Source of the DNA: Planctomycetota bacterium
Lineage (GTDB): Bacteria; Planctomycetota; Phycisphaerae; Sedimentisphaerales; Anaerohalosphaeraceae
Length of the DNA stretch: 6,818 nt
Assembly: GCA_003644175.1 (NCBI GenBank)
Contig: QNBS01000127.1
Coordinates: 1-6,818 of the forward strand
Direction of reading: 5' to 3'
The translations under genes were made by a program, and so were the position numbers. Below are positions 1 to 5,531 of the stretch, piece by piece (the first letter of the stretch is position 1; every line of letters begins with the position of its first letter). Below the pieces are notes generated by a model, which had not been told where the DNA came from, did no database searches, and worked only from the letters and a program-made list of their open reading frames with translations.

Positions 1-780
1 ATACAGGTTGTCGCCGTGGGCTCCGTCGGCAAGTGGAGCGAGCAGATGATGACGCACTGCGCCGATCATACGGACCTGATCAGCGAACATTTTTACTGCC
101 GCGACAAGAAAAATCTGCTCGAACACGTCAGGCAGATACCGAATAGAGTCAAGCGAATCGCCGATGCTCATCGCGGCTATCGCAAGCGATTCGACTCGCT
201 CAAGGGCAAGGATATTCGGATCGCTCTTGACGAGTGGAACTACTGGTACGGGGCGCATGTCTTCGGTGAATTGGGGACGCGGTACTTCATGCAGGATGCG
301 CTTGGGGTGGCGGCGGGTCTGCACGAGTATTTCCGCAACAGCGATATTATTTTCATGGCCAACTACGCCCAGACGGTCAACGTCATCGGCTGTATCAAGA
401 CCACCAAGACGGCCGCCGCCTTCGCCGCGACCGGTTTGCCGCTGTGTCTTTACAGGAACCATTTCGGCGTAACGCCCGTTGCGATCGAGGGGGATTACGG
501 CAATCTCGATATAGCCTGCGCCTGGACCGCAGACAAAAAGAAACTGACCGTCGGCATTGTAAACGCCACTATGGAAAAGCACTCGATCAGTCTGGACGTT
601 CAGGGCGCCGGTCTTTCGGGTAAGGGTATAATGTATGTCATCGAGCACGAGGACCGAATGGCGTACAACGAGCCGGGCAAGAAGCCCCGGATTGCGATTA
701 ACAAATATGCTGTTTTCAATGCCGGCAAGCTTACCTCGCCGCCGATTAGTGTTGTGGTTTATGAGCTGCCGGTGAAGTAG
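1..780 (+). CDS. GH51 alpha-L-arabinofuranosidase, C-terminal half (5' end outside window)
   Basis: Seen: the frame is open from base 1 to a TAG at 778-780, giving 259 residues. GH51 landmarks appear in order: an 'ISEHFY' strand near residues 27-32, the nucleophile motif 'ALDEWNYWYG' with catalytic Glu78 (codon 232-234), and 'ANYAQTVNV' at about 120-128. From about residue 150 to the end the sequence is strand-rich, as expected for the C-terminal beta-sandwich that closes these enzymes. Known: GH51 enzymes release terminal alpha-L-arabinofuranose from arabinan, arabinoxylan or arabinogalactan side chains by a retaining mechanism with two glutamates. They are usually about 500 residues, so roughly half is missing, including the acid/base Glu and any signal peptide; its cellular location cannot be judged. 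The GTG at 16 is only an internal valine, not a start. Inferred: role in plant or algal hemicellulose use. The family call is strong, the exact substrate is open. Confidence 0.93.
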   Translation: MQVVAVGSVGKWSEQMMTHCADHTDLISEHFYCRDKKNLLEHVRQIPNRVKRIADAHRGYRKRFDSLKGKDIRIALDEWNYWYGAHVFGELGTRYFMQDALGVAAGLHEYFRNSDIIFMANYAQTVNVIGCIKTTKTAAAFAATGLPLCLYRNHFGVTPVAIEGDYGNLDIACAWTADKKKLTVGIVNATMEKHSISLDVQGAGLSGKGIMYVIEHEDRMAYNEPGKKPRIAINKYAVFNAGKLTSPPISVVVYELPVK

Positions 781-784
781 GGAT

Positions 785-802
785 GGTGGGGCAAGCCCCG
801 CC
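785..802 (+). other. GC-rich intercistronic hairpin
   Basis: GGTGGGG (785-791) pairs with CCCCGCC (796-802) around a CAAG loop, with one T-G wobble. It lies in the 52-nt gap between the arabinofuranosidase stop and the GTPase start. No U-tract follows (the next bases are ccgccgaagaaaag), so it is not a canonical intrinsic terminator. It may protect the upstream mRNA 3' end or partly uncouple the two genes. Confidence 0.5.
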
Positions 803-832
803 CCGCCGAAGAAAAGAGTGTGCGTGTGAGAG

Positions 833-1825
833 ATGCCTGCTAATCTGACGCCTGAGTACAAGAAGGCCGACGAGTGGTTCAGAAGCGCCTCTTCGGACGA
901 TGAGAAGATTCTGGCCCTGGAGGAGATGCTGCGCACGATCCCCAAGCACAAGGGCACCGAGCACATGAGGGCCGACCTCAAGAAGCGGCTCAGCAAGCTG
1001 CGGGCGGTCCCGGCGGGCGGCAAAAAGGCCGGAGCAAAGCACGTCGATGTTTTTCATGTGCCCAGGACCGGCGCCGGCCAGATCGCGCTGATCGGAATGC
1101 CAAACTGCGGCAAAAGTTCGATTGTGGGGGCGCTGACCAAGGCGAAGGTCAATATTGCCGACTATCCCTTTGCCACCAGCAAACCTGTTCCGGGTATGAT
1201 GATGTTCGAGGATGTGCAGATCGAGCTGGTGGACACGCCGCCGGTTACCGTCGATTACGCGGCGCCGGGACAGGTGGGTACGTATCGCGGCTGCGACATC
1301 ATCGCGATTGTGATCGATCTGGCGGGTGTCGTATTAGAGCAGATGGAGGTTGTGCTGAGCTACCTCGAATCGCATCGTCTGCTCATCGACGAAACGACCG
1401 AGGCCGCCGACGCAAGCGGCAATGTGTTGGGCAAAAAGACATTTGTGATCTGCACCAAATGCGACATTGCGGCCGAAGGCACGATGGAGACGCTGAAGGA
1501 GCTTTGCGATAAGCCTTTTGAATTCGTCGAAATATCGGCGCAGACAGGTCAGGGGCTTGACAAACTCGCCGAGCGAATCTACCGGCTGCTGGATATCGTC
1601 CGGATATACGCCAAGAAGCCCGGAAAGCCCGTGGATATGAAGGACCCGTTTACGCTTCGGCGCGGCTCGACGGTGACGGACCTTGCACGCCAGGTTCACC
1701 GGGAATTAGCCGAAAAGCTCAAGACCGCACGGGCATGGGGCGCCGAAGGCGTCCACGACGGCCAAAACATTCCCCGCGACCATGTGCTCGGCGACAAGGA
1801 GATCATCGAGTTGCATTTTTCGTGA
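833..1825 (+). CDS. Obg/DRG-like GTPase with C-terminal TGS domain
   Basis: A 330-residue P-loop GTPase of the TRAFAC/Obg-HflX type. Seen: an N-terminal helical, Lys-rich segment (1-65); G1 'GMPNCGKSS' at 88-96; the Obg-type switch I signature 'YPFATSKPVPG' at 111-121; G3 'VDTPP' at 133-137; G4 'TKCD' at 208-211; G5 'SAQTG' at 235-239. A TGS domain fills about 256-330 and ends in 'GDKEIIELHFS'. Known: DRG-type proteins share this G-domain plus TGS order, and family members bind RNA or ribosomes. There is no glycine-rich Obg fold, so it is not ObgE. Odd: G3 lacks the usual glycine of DxxG. Start: ATG at 833 has only a weak 'gagag' immediately upstream, but the 'MPANLTPEYKKA' N-terminus is what I recall for planctomycete homologues, and the next in-frame Met is residue 32. 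The 52-nt gap after the arabinofuranosidase allows co-transcription, but no functional link is evident. The precise cellular role is unknown. Confidence 0.9.
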   Translation: MPANLTPEYKKADEWFRSASSDDEKILALEEMLRTIPKHKGTEHMRADLKKRLSKLRAVPAGGKKAGAKHVDVFHVPRTGAGQIALIGMPNCGKSSIVGALTKAKVNIADYPFATSKPVPGMMMFEDVQIELVDTPPVTVDYAAPGQVGTYRGCDIIAIVIDLAGVVLEQMEVVLSYLESHRLLIDETTEAADASGNVLGKKTFVICTKCDIAAEGTMETLKELCDKPFEFVEISAQTGQGLDKLAERIYRLLDIVRIYAKKPGKPVDMKDPFTLRRGSTVTDLARQVHRELAEKLKTARAWGAEGVHDGQNIPRDHVLGDKEIIELHFS

Positions 1826-1929
1826 ATATGGGGATTCGTACGACCGAGAAAAATCGCCCGGAGCAGCATAGCGGCAACGTAACATTTTAGCCATGTGTGC
1901 AAAAAACAGGAAACCGCCTGAGCAAACTT

Positions 1930-1945
1930 TTGACGCGAGCGTCAA
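1930..1945. repeat. Perfect inverted repeat upstream of the tRNA-Val promoter
   Basis: TTGACGC (1930-1936), GA, then GCGTCAA (1939-1945) form a perfect 7-bp dyad with a 2-nt centre. It ends 18 nt before the -35 hexamer of the tRNA promoter. It could be an operator or upstream activator site, or a small hairpin after the GTPase gene. It has no U-tract, so an intrinsic terminator is unlikely. The regulator is unknown. Confidence 0.4.
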
Positions 1946-1963
1946 CATGACGATACTAAAACA

Positions 1964-1992
1964 TTGACAAATCCGCCGAATATCTATATTAT
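1964..1992 (+). promoter_or_regulatory. Sigma70-type promoter of tRNA-Val
   Basis: The -35 TTGACA (1964-1969, 6/6) and -10 TATTAT (1987-1992, 5/6) are separated by 17 nt. Transcription would start near 1999, about six bases before the mature tRNA 5' end, giving a very short 5' leader for RNase P to remove. An alternative -10 (TATATT, 1985-1990) gives a 15-nt spacer and is less likely. Confidence 0.8.
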
Positions 1993-2004
1993 CGCACATT
2001 CCCC

Positions 2005-2078
2005 GGGCGGTTAGCTCAGTTGGCTAGAGCGCCTGCCTTACAAGCAGGAAGTCAGAGGTTCAAGTCCTCTACCGCCCA
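2005..2078 (+). tRNA. tRNA-Val (anticodon UAC)
   Basis: A full 74-nt cloverleaf. The acceptor stem GGGCGGT (2005-2011) pairs with ACCGCCC (2071-2077). The D stem is GCTC/GAGC (2014-2017, 2027-2030) and the anticodon stem CCTGC/GCAGG (2032-2036, 2044-2048). The anticodon loop is CTTACAA with anticodon TAC at 2039-2041. The variable loop has 5 nt. The T stem AGAGG/CCTCT (2054-2058, 2066-2070) carries the loop TTCAAGT. The discriminator is A2078. The 3' CCA is not encoded (the next bases are TTAG), so it must be added by a CCA-adding enzyme. It decodes GUA and, with wobble modification, other valine codons. It has its own promoter and terminator, so it is transcribed as a single-gene unit. Confidence 0.97.
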
Positions 2079-2084
2079 TTAGAT

Positions 2085-2126
2085 AAACCCCTATAATTCA
2101 ACGAGTTATGGGGGTTTTCTTTTTTT
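2085..2126 (+). terminator. Intrinsic terminator of the tRNA-Val unit
   Basis: AAACCCCTATAA (2085-2096) pairs with TTATGGGGGTTT (2106-2117) as a 12-bp stem with one T-G wobble and a 9-nt loop. A T-rich tract (2115-2126, interrupted by one C) overlaps the 3' arm and continues past it. It starts seven bases after the tRNA. The A-rich 5' arm means it could also stop transcription arriving from the minus strand. Confidence 0.9.
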
Positions 2127-2192
2127 GTCTAAAAATATGAGACTAATCGGGAGGTATTGTGGTTCAATTAGCCGCAGGAGGGCATCCACCCA

Positions 2193-2206
2193 TAACCGAC
2201 CGGTTA
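2193..2206. repeat. Perfect inverted repeat upstream of the LRR-gene promoter
   Basis: TAACCG (2193-2198), AC, then CGGTTA (2201-2206) form a 6-bp dyad with a 2-nt centre. It ends 18 nt before the -35 hexamer at 2225, where an activator or repressor could sit. A second, looser dyad, CCGGGC (2208-2213) with GCCCGG (2237-2242), brackets the -35 element. No regulator is identified. Confidence 0.4.
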
Positions 2207-2224
2207 CCCGGGCGGAGATTTTGC

Positions 2225-2253
2225 TTGACATTTTAAGCCCGGAGCCTTATAAT
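2225..2253 (+). promoter_or_regulatory. Full-consensus sigma70 promoter of the LRR/dockerin-like gene
   Basis: TTGACA (2225-2230) and TATAAT (2248-2253) are both 6/6 matches, with the ideal 17-nt spacer. A start near 2260 gives a leader of about 118 nt before the GTG at 2378. Such a promoter predicts strong, housekeeping-sigma-dependent transcription unless an upstream or overlapping operator limits it. Confidence 0.85.
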
Positions 2254-2366
2254 TCATAATAAGTATGGTGGAGATTGCGTGGTGAGAAGCGGCAACAAAC
2301 AGGGGAAGAAAGAATCCAGCCCGCGTATCTTCTATGTCTTTTTCGTACCTGGCGAAAAATTTACAC

Positions 2367-2372
2367 AAGGAG
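2367..2372 (+). promoter_or_regulatory. Ribosome-binding site that fixes the LRR-gene start
   Basis: AAGGAG lies five bases before the GTG at 2378-2380. It is the best Shine-Dalgarno match near this gene and is followed at once by a typical signal peptide. It therefore decides the start against the in-frame GTG at 2279, which has no comparable site. Confidence 0.85.
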
Positions 2373-2377
2373 TGAAC

Positions 2378-4153
2378 GTGAAAAAGTTAATTTACATAGC
2401 AATATTTCTACAGTTGAGCATTAGTTCATTATTATTAGCAGATTCCAATGTGGTCTTTACTGATCCAAATCTCGAAACAGCTGTTGCGGATGCACTTGGA
2501 TTAACACCTCCTATAACAGAAGGTCAAATGGCAAACTTACACAGCTTAACGGCAAATAATCTGGGCATCTGGGATCTAACAGGTTTAGAGTATGCAACTG
2601 AGGTGAACGAACTACATCTATCCGGCAATCTGATCAGCGATCTATCGCCCATTTCCGCGTTAACAAACTTGATATATTTGTATCTAAACGACAACCAGAT
2701 AACTGATATATCTGCCGTATCGAGCCTGGTAAATCTCGATACATTATTTTTATCTATTAATGATGTTAATGACATTTCACCTGTTTCCGGATTAACCGGC
2801 CTGACAAGTCTGTATCTGGGAAGCAATCAGATTATTAATATCTCAAGTCTGTCAGGATTGTCAAATCTGACCATGCTGGACCTAACAGACAATCAAGTAG
2901 TTGATATCTCCGTTGTGTCAAATCTGACGAGCATGGAACAACTTTATCTGGCCGACAATCAAATAGTTGATATCCCCGACATGTCAACTCTGACGAATCT
3001 GCAATATCTTCATCTGACCAACAATCAGATAAGCGATATCGCCGGCCTGGCAGGTGAAGAGCCGAATGACCTTGTAAGCCTTTTGCTTCGTGGAAATACT
3101 ACATTGAATCAAGTCACTTATTGCACTTACCTGCCAGAAATCATAATTAACAACCCTTTAATATCTGTTGAGGTTGATGATAATCCATATACTTGTCTTC
3201 ATCATGATATATGTTCTAATGCAGTTGTAGTAACAAAAGGAGTAGCTAATACTTATTCGGACTCAACCGCCGGAGCTACAGGAGCAGAAAAAGAGAGCAT
3301 CTGCGGGCTATGGGATTATTACGATGTATGGCATTCCTATACACCGGACAGCAACGAAGTAGTGGATATCAGTCTCTGCGGAAGTTCTTTGGATACAACT
3401 TTAGTAGTTTATGATTCCTGCGGCGGAACGGAGTTGGTATGCAATGACGATTATTGTGACTATCAATCACTGGTTACAGCAGCTTTGACCGGGGGGGAAA
3501 CTTATATGATTCGGGTGGCCGGATACGATGAAACAACGGGAGATTACGACCTGACCATCACAGATGCTCCTGAGCCGCCTTATAATAACACTTGCCAGGA
3601 TGCTAATGAAGTAGTTCCATATAGTCCCCCGGTAACAGGCTCAACTACTCTTGCATACGGAACGGATATCACAAGTTGCACAACGGGCGACACACGCGAT
3701 GTGTGGTACTATTTGATTCCAACAATCAGCGGCCGATATTTGATAGACGCCAATGACAGCGATTACGACACGTCCCTGGCGGTCTTTGATGATTGTGGAG
3801 GAACTGAATTAGTGTGTAATGATGATTACTGTAATTATGATTACTTCGGTCGTCCTGATAACGTTACATCCAGGATTATTGTTAGCCTGGTCGAGGGAGA
3901 AACGTATTACATCCGCATTTCCGGTTACGCCGGCGGTGGGGGCAACTACAGTTTGAAGGTTACTCTGGCTTCTGATATAAATAAAGATGGCGTGGTGGAT
4001 ATATTCGATCTGATGTGGTTGGCAGGCGAGTGGCTGCAAGACGGTACTTCAGACGCAGATATTGCTCCCGATGAGGCCGGCGGCGGCGGTGATAAGTTTA
4101 TCGATTTGCGGGACGTTGCTGAGTTATGTAACCAATGGTCTGCAACTCCTTAG
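2378..4153 (+). CDS. Secreted leucine-rich-repeat protein with two PPC-like modules and a dockerin-like tail
   Basis: 591 residues from GTG 2378. Seen: a signal peptide at 1-21 (KK, then a hydrophobic core, likely cleavage after 'LLLA'). An internalin-like N-cap follows (about 27-70, 'DPNLETAVADALG'). Seven LRRs then begin at L79, 101, 123, 145, 167, 189 and 211 with an exact 22-residue period. Two related beta-sandwich modules follow (about 271-396 and 403-530), each with 'DVWxxxxP', 'DTxLxV', the identical 'CGGTELVCNDDYC' (348-360, 473-485) and 'GETYxIRxxGY'. The dockerin-like tail has calcium loop D533, N535, D537, D541, D544 and a degenerate second loop (about 561-584). Known: LRR and PPC-like modules bind proteins or glycans; dockerins bind cohesins, but many planctomycete proteins carry such tails without cellulosomes. 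Inferred: an extracellular or envelope binding protein; no catalytic domain is seen. The gene is AT-richer than its neighbours. The frame is open 33 codons further upstream, but that part reads as untranslated leader. Partner and target are unknown. Confidence 0.88.
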   Translation: MKKLIYIAIFLQLSISSLLLADSNVVFTDPNLETAVADALGLTPPITEGQMANLHSLTANNLGIWDLTGLEYATEVNELHLSGNLISDLSPISALTNLIYLYLNDNQITDISAVSSLVNLDTLFLSINDVNDISPVSGLTGLTSLYLGSNQIINISSLSGLSNLTMLDLTDNQVVDISVVSNLTSMEQLYLADNQIVDIPDMSTLTNLQYLHLTNNQISDIAGLAGEEPNDLVSLLLRGNTTLNQVTYCTYLPEIIINNPLISVEVDDNPYTCLHHDICSNAVVVTKGVANTYSDSTAGATGAEKESICGLWDYYDVWHSYTPDSNEVVDISLCGSSLDTTLVVYDSCGGTELVCNDDYCDYQSLVTAALTGGETYMIRVAGYDETTGDYDLTITDAPEPPYNNTCQDANEVVPYSPPVTGSTTLAYGTDITSCTTGDTRDVWYYLIPTISGRYLIDANDSDYDTSLAVFDDCGGTELVCNDDYCNYDYFGRPDNVTSRIIVSLVEGETYYIRISGYAGGGGNYSLKVTLASDINKDGVVDIFDLMWLAGEWLQDGTSDADIAPDEAGGGGDKFIDLRDVAELCNQWSATP

Positions 4154-4417
4154 TAAAAAACAATATTAAGAGCCTATCCAATAACCCTCTGGCTTCGACC
4201 GGCTGCGTCGATCGTGGTCGGCGTCAGGCTGCATCGGCAATGCAGTACATTGCATCATAACGCTATGAATACCAGACTACGCACAAAACCGCAAATTGCC
4301 TGTTTTAACATCCTGGGTTTTTTTCAAAAAATCATTTTAATTATTTGACATGCAATCCCTGCAGGACGTATATCACCAGATGCTCCCCCTGTATGCAGCA
4401 TAGGCCTTTCTATCGTG
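4154..4417. other. Convergent intergenic spacer with possible IS/REP relics
   Basis: 264 nt without a convincing gene, between two converging stop codons. TTAA then GAGCCTATCC (4166-4179) resembles an insertion-sequence end. A GC-rich tract (4190-4240) follows, then a small hairpin, GCAATG/CATTGC (4237-4242, 4248-4253). GAATACCAGACTACGCA (4267-4283) nearly matches the inner arm and loop of the palindrome at 5532-5596. A T-run (4318-4324) and AT-rich DNA follow. I see no strong bidirectional terminator, which is unusual between convergent genes. Confidence 0.5.
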
Positions 4418-5371
4418 TCAGATGAGAACTTTTATGTGGGCTTCGACCGAAGCGGCCAGACCTTCGAGATGATAGCCGCCCTCCAGAAGCGAGACAAGTC
4501 GCCCGCCGCAGCATTGTTCGGCGACATCTTTGACAATACGGGTGAGCGTTGCAAATCCCCGGGTGGTCACCTTCATACCGCCGAGCAGATCGTCCTGGTG
4601 TGCGTCGAATCCCGCCGATACGAGCACAAAATCCGGATCAAAATCAACGGCCGCCGGTTGCAGTGTTTCCTTGAATATCCGGATATAGTCCCGATCTCCG
4701 GAGCCCTGGGCTAACGGGACATTAATCGTGAAACCCGATCCCTTGCCCGTTCCCTTTTCCGAGGCAGCTCCCATGCCCGGATAGAAGGGGTGCTGGTGAA
4801 CGCTGAAGTACAGAACGGTCGGGTCGTCGTAGAATGCCGCCTGCGTGCCGTTGCCGTGATGGACGTCCCAGTCGACAATGAGGACCTTAGGCAGTTTGTG
4901 CTTCTTTTGGATATATTTGGCTGCGATTGCGATATTGTTGAAGATGCAGAATCCCATTGCGGCGTCCGCCAGGGCGTGATGGCCGGGCGGACGGACGGCG
5001 CAGAAAGCGTTTTTGATCGTGCCGGCAATGACGGTGTCGACAGTTTTGAGAACTCCGCCGGCGGCCATTAACGCCGCTTCACAGGAATCCTGCGATATAG
5101 GGACATCGGGGGTGTCCAGATACCTTATGCCGTTTTGCCAACTGTTCTTTACCCGGGCCACGTATTCGGATGTATGAACCGTTGTGAGCCATTCTTTGCG
5201 TGCCCGGACGGGGCTCAGGCTGCGCAACTGCGGGTATATGCCTTTGTCCTTTAGCCGGTTTACTATGGCGGTCAATCTTTCCGGCCGTTCCGGATGGCCG
5301 GCGCCGGTCAGATGCCTCAGGTAAATGTCATCGTAAAGGAATCCGGTTTTGGCTTCTTGTTTGGCGCTCAT
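4418..5371 (-). CDS. Histone deacetylase/AcuC-family zinc amidohydrolase
   Basis: 317 residues, a complete single-domain arginase/deacetylase-fold enzyme. Seen: 'HPERPERL' (26-33); 'RPPGHHA' (127-133) with the catalytic His131-His132 pair; 'GFCIFNN' (140-146); 'DWDVHHGNG' (167-175) giving zinc ligands Asp169 and His171; 'SAGFDAH' (252-258) giving the third ligand Asp256; and 'LEGGY' with the transition-state Tyr300. Known: the family removes acetyl groups from acetyl-lysine or acetylated polyamines. 'LEGGY' and 'DWDVHHGNG' place it nearer the class II HDAC/bacterial HDAC-like branch than class I. Usual bacterial length is 300-375, so it is full size, with no signal peptide: cytoplasmic. The ATG at 5371 has a modest purine-rich site (aagaga) just upstream and a good promoter about 35 bp away. 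It is transcribed alone, convergent with the LRR gene and divergent from addB. With no acetoin or polyamine genes nearby, the substrate cannot be assigned. Confidence 0.94.
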   Translation of the reverse strand: MSAKQEAKTGFLYDDIYLRHLTGAGHPERPERLTAIVNRLKDKGIYPQLRSLSPVRARKEWLTTVHTSEYVARVKNSWQNGIRYLDTPDVPISQDSCEAALMAAGGVLKTVDTVIAGTIKNAFCAVRPPGHHALADAAMGFCIFNNIAIAAKYIQKKHKLPKVLIVDWDVHHGNGTQAAFYDDPTVLYFSVHQHPFYPGMGAASEKGTGKGSGFTINVPLAQGSGDRDYIRIFKETLQPAAVDFDPDFVLVSAGFDAHQDDLLGGMKVTTRGFATLTRIVKDVAEQCCGGRLVSLLEGGYHLEGLAASVEAHIKVLI

Positions 5372-5402
5372 TTTCTCTTGCTTTCAGGCGAAGGCCCTTG
5401 GT

Positions 5403-5430
5403 ATTATATCGGCATGGAGCATTATCGCAA
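5403..5430 (-). promoter_or_regulatory. Sigma70-type promoter of the deacetylase gene
   Basis: Read on the minus strand: -35 TTGCGA (5430-5425, 4/6), 16-nt spacer, -10 TATAAT (5408-5403, 6/6). The start would be near 5396, about 25 nt before the ATG at 5371, a short leader consistent with a single-gene transcript. Confidence 0.7.
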
Positions 5431-5531
5431 GGCAAGTCGCGTTTTTTTGTTGGTTTGTGGGATGTTTGGTTAATCTGGCGCCCTTTCGTGGCTTATTGCT
5501 CAATAACAAGACTTTTGCGGAAAGAACATTT

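Noticed and set aside
2159..2236. 25-codon reading frame with GGGAGG upstream (GTG at 2159)
   Set aside because: Spacing is only four bases, no promoter is visible after the tRNA terminator, and the frame runs through the -35 box of the LRR promoter. No recognisable peptide.
2005..2240. tRNA-linked attachment site or tRNA fragment duplication (CCCGGGCGG at 2002-2010 and 2207-2215)
   Set aside because: The shared segment is only nine bases and covers the tRNA 5' end. No copy of the tRNA 3' end and no integrase occur in the window.
2265..2285. Six-codon leader peptide frame (ATG at 2265) in the LRR leader
   Set aside because: No ribosome-binding site, and it would start only about five bases after the predicted transcript start. 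No attenuator structure downstream.
2279..2377. Upstream in-frame extension of the LRR gene from GTG 2279
   Set aside because: No ribosome-binding site precedes 2279. The extension would bury the signal peptide, whereas AAGGAG sits five bases before GTG 2378.
2457..3060. Tandem DNA repeat or CRISPR-like array in the LRR region
   Set aside because: The 66-nt periodicity is the coding of 22-residue LRRs. The DNA copies are too divergent for a CRISPR array and the frame is maintained throughout.
4285..4324. T-run at 4318-4324 as a terminator for the LRR gene
   Set aside because: The only upstream hairpin (AAAAC/GTTTT around 4285-4305) is weak and bulged, and 12 bases separate it from the T-run.
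4415..5071. Plus-strand frames of 93-99 codons opposite the deacetylase gene
   Set aside because: Antisense shadows of a well-supported enzyme gene; no family resemblance and no start signals.
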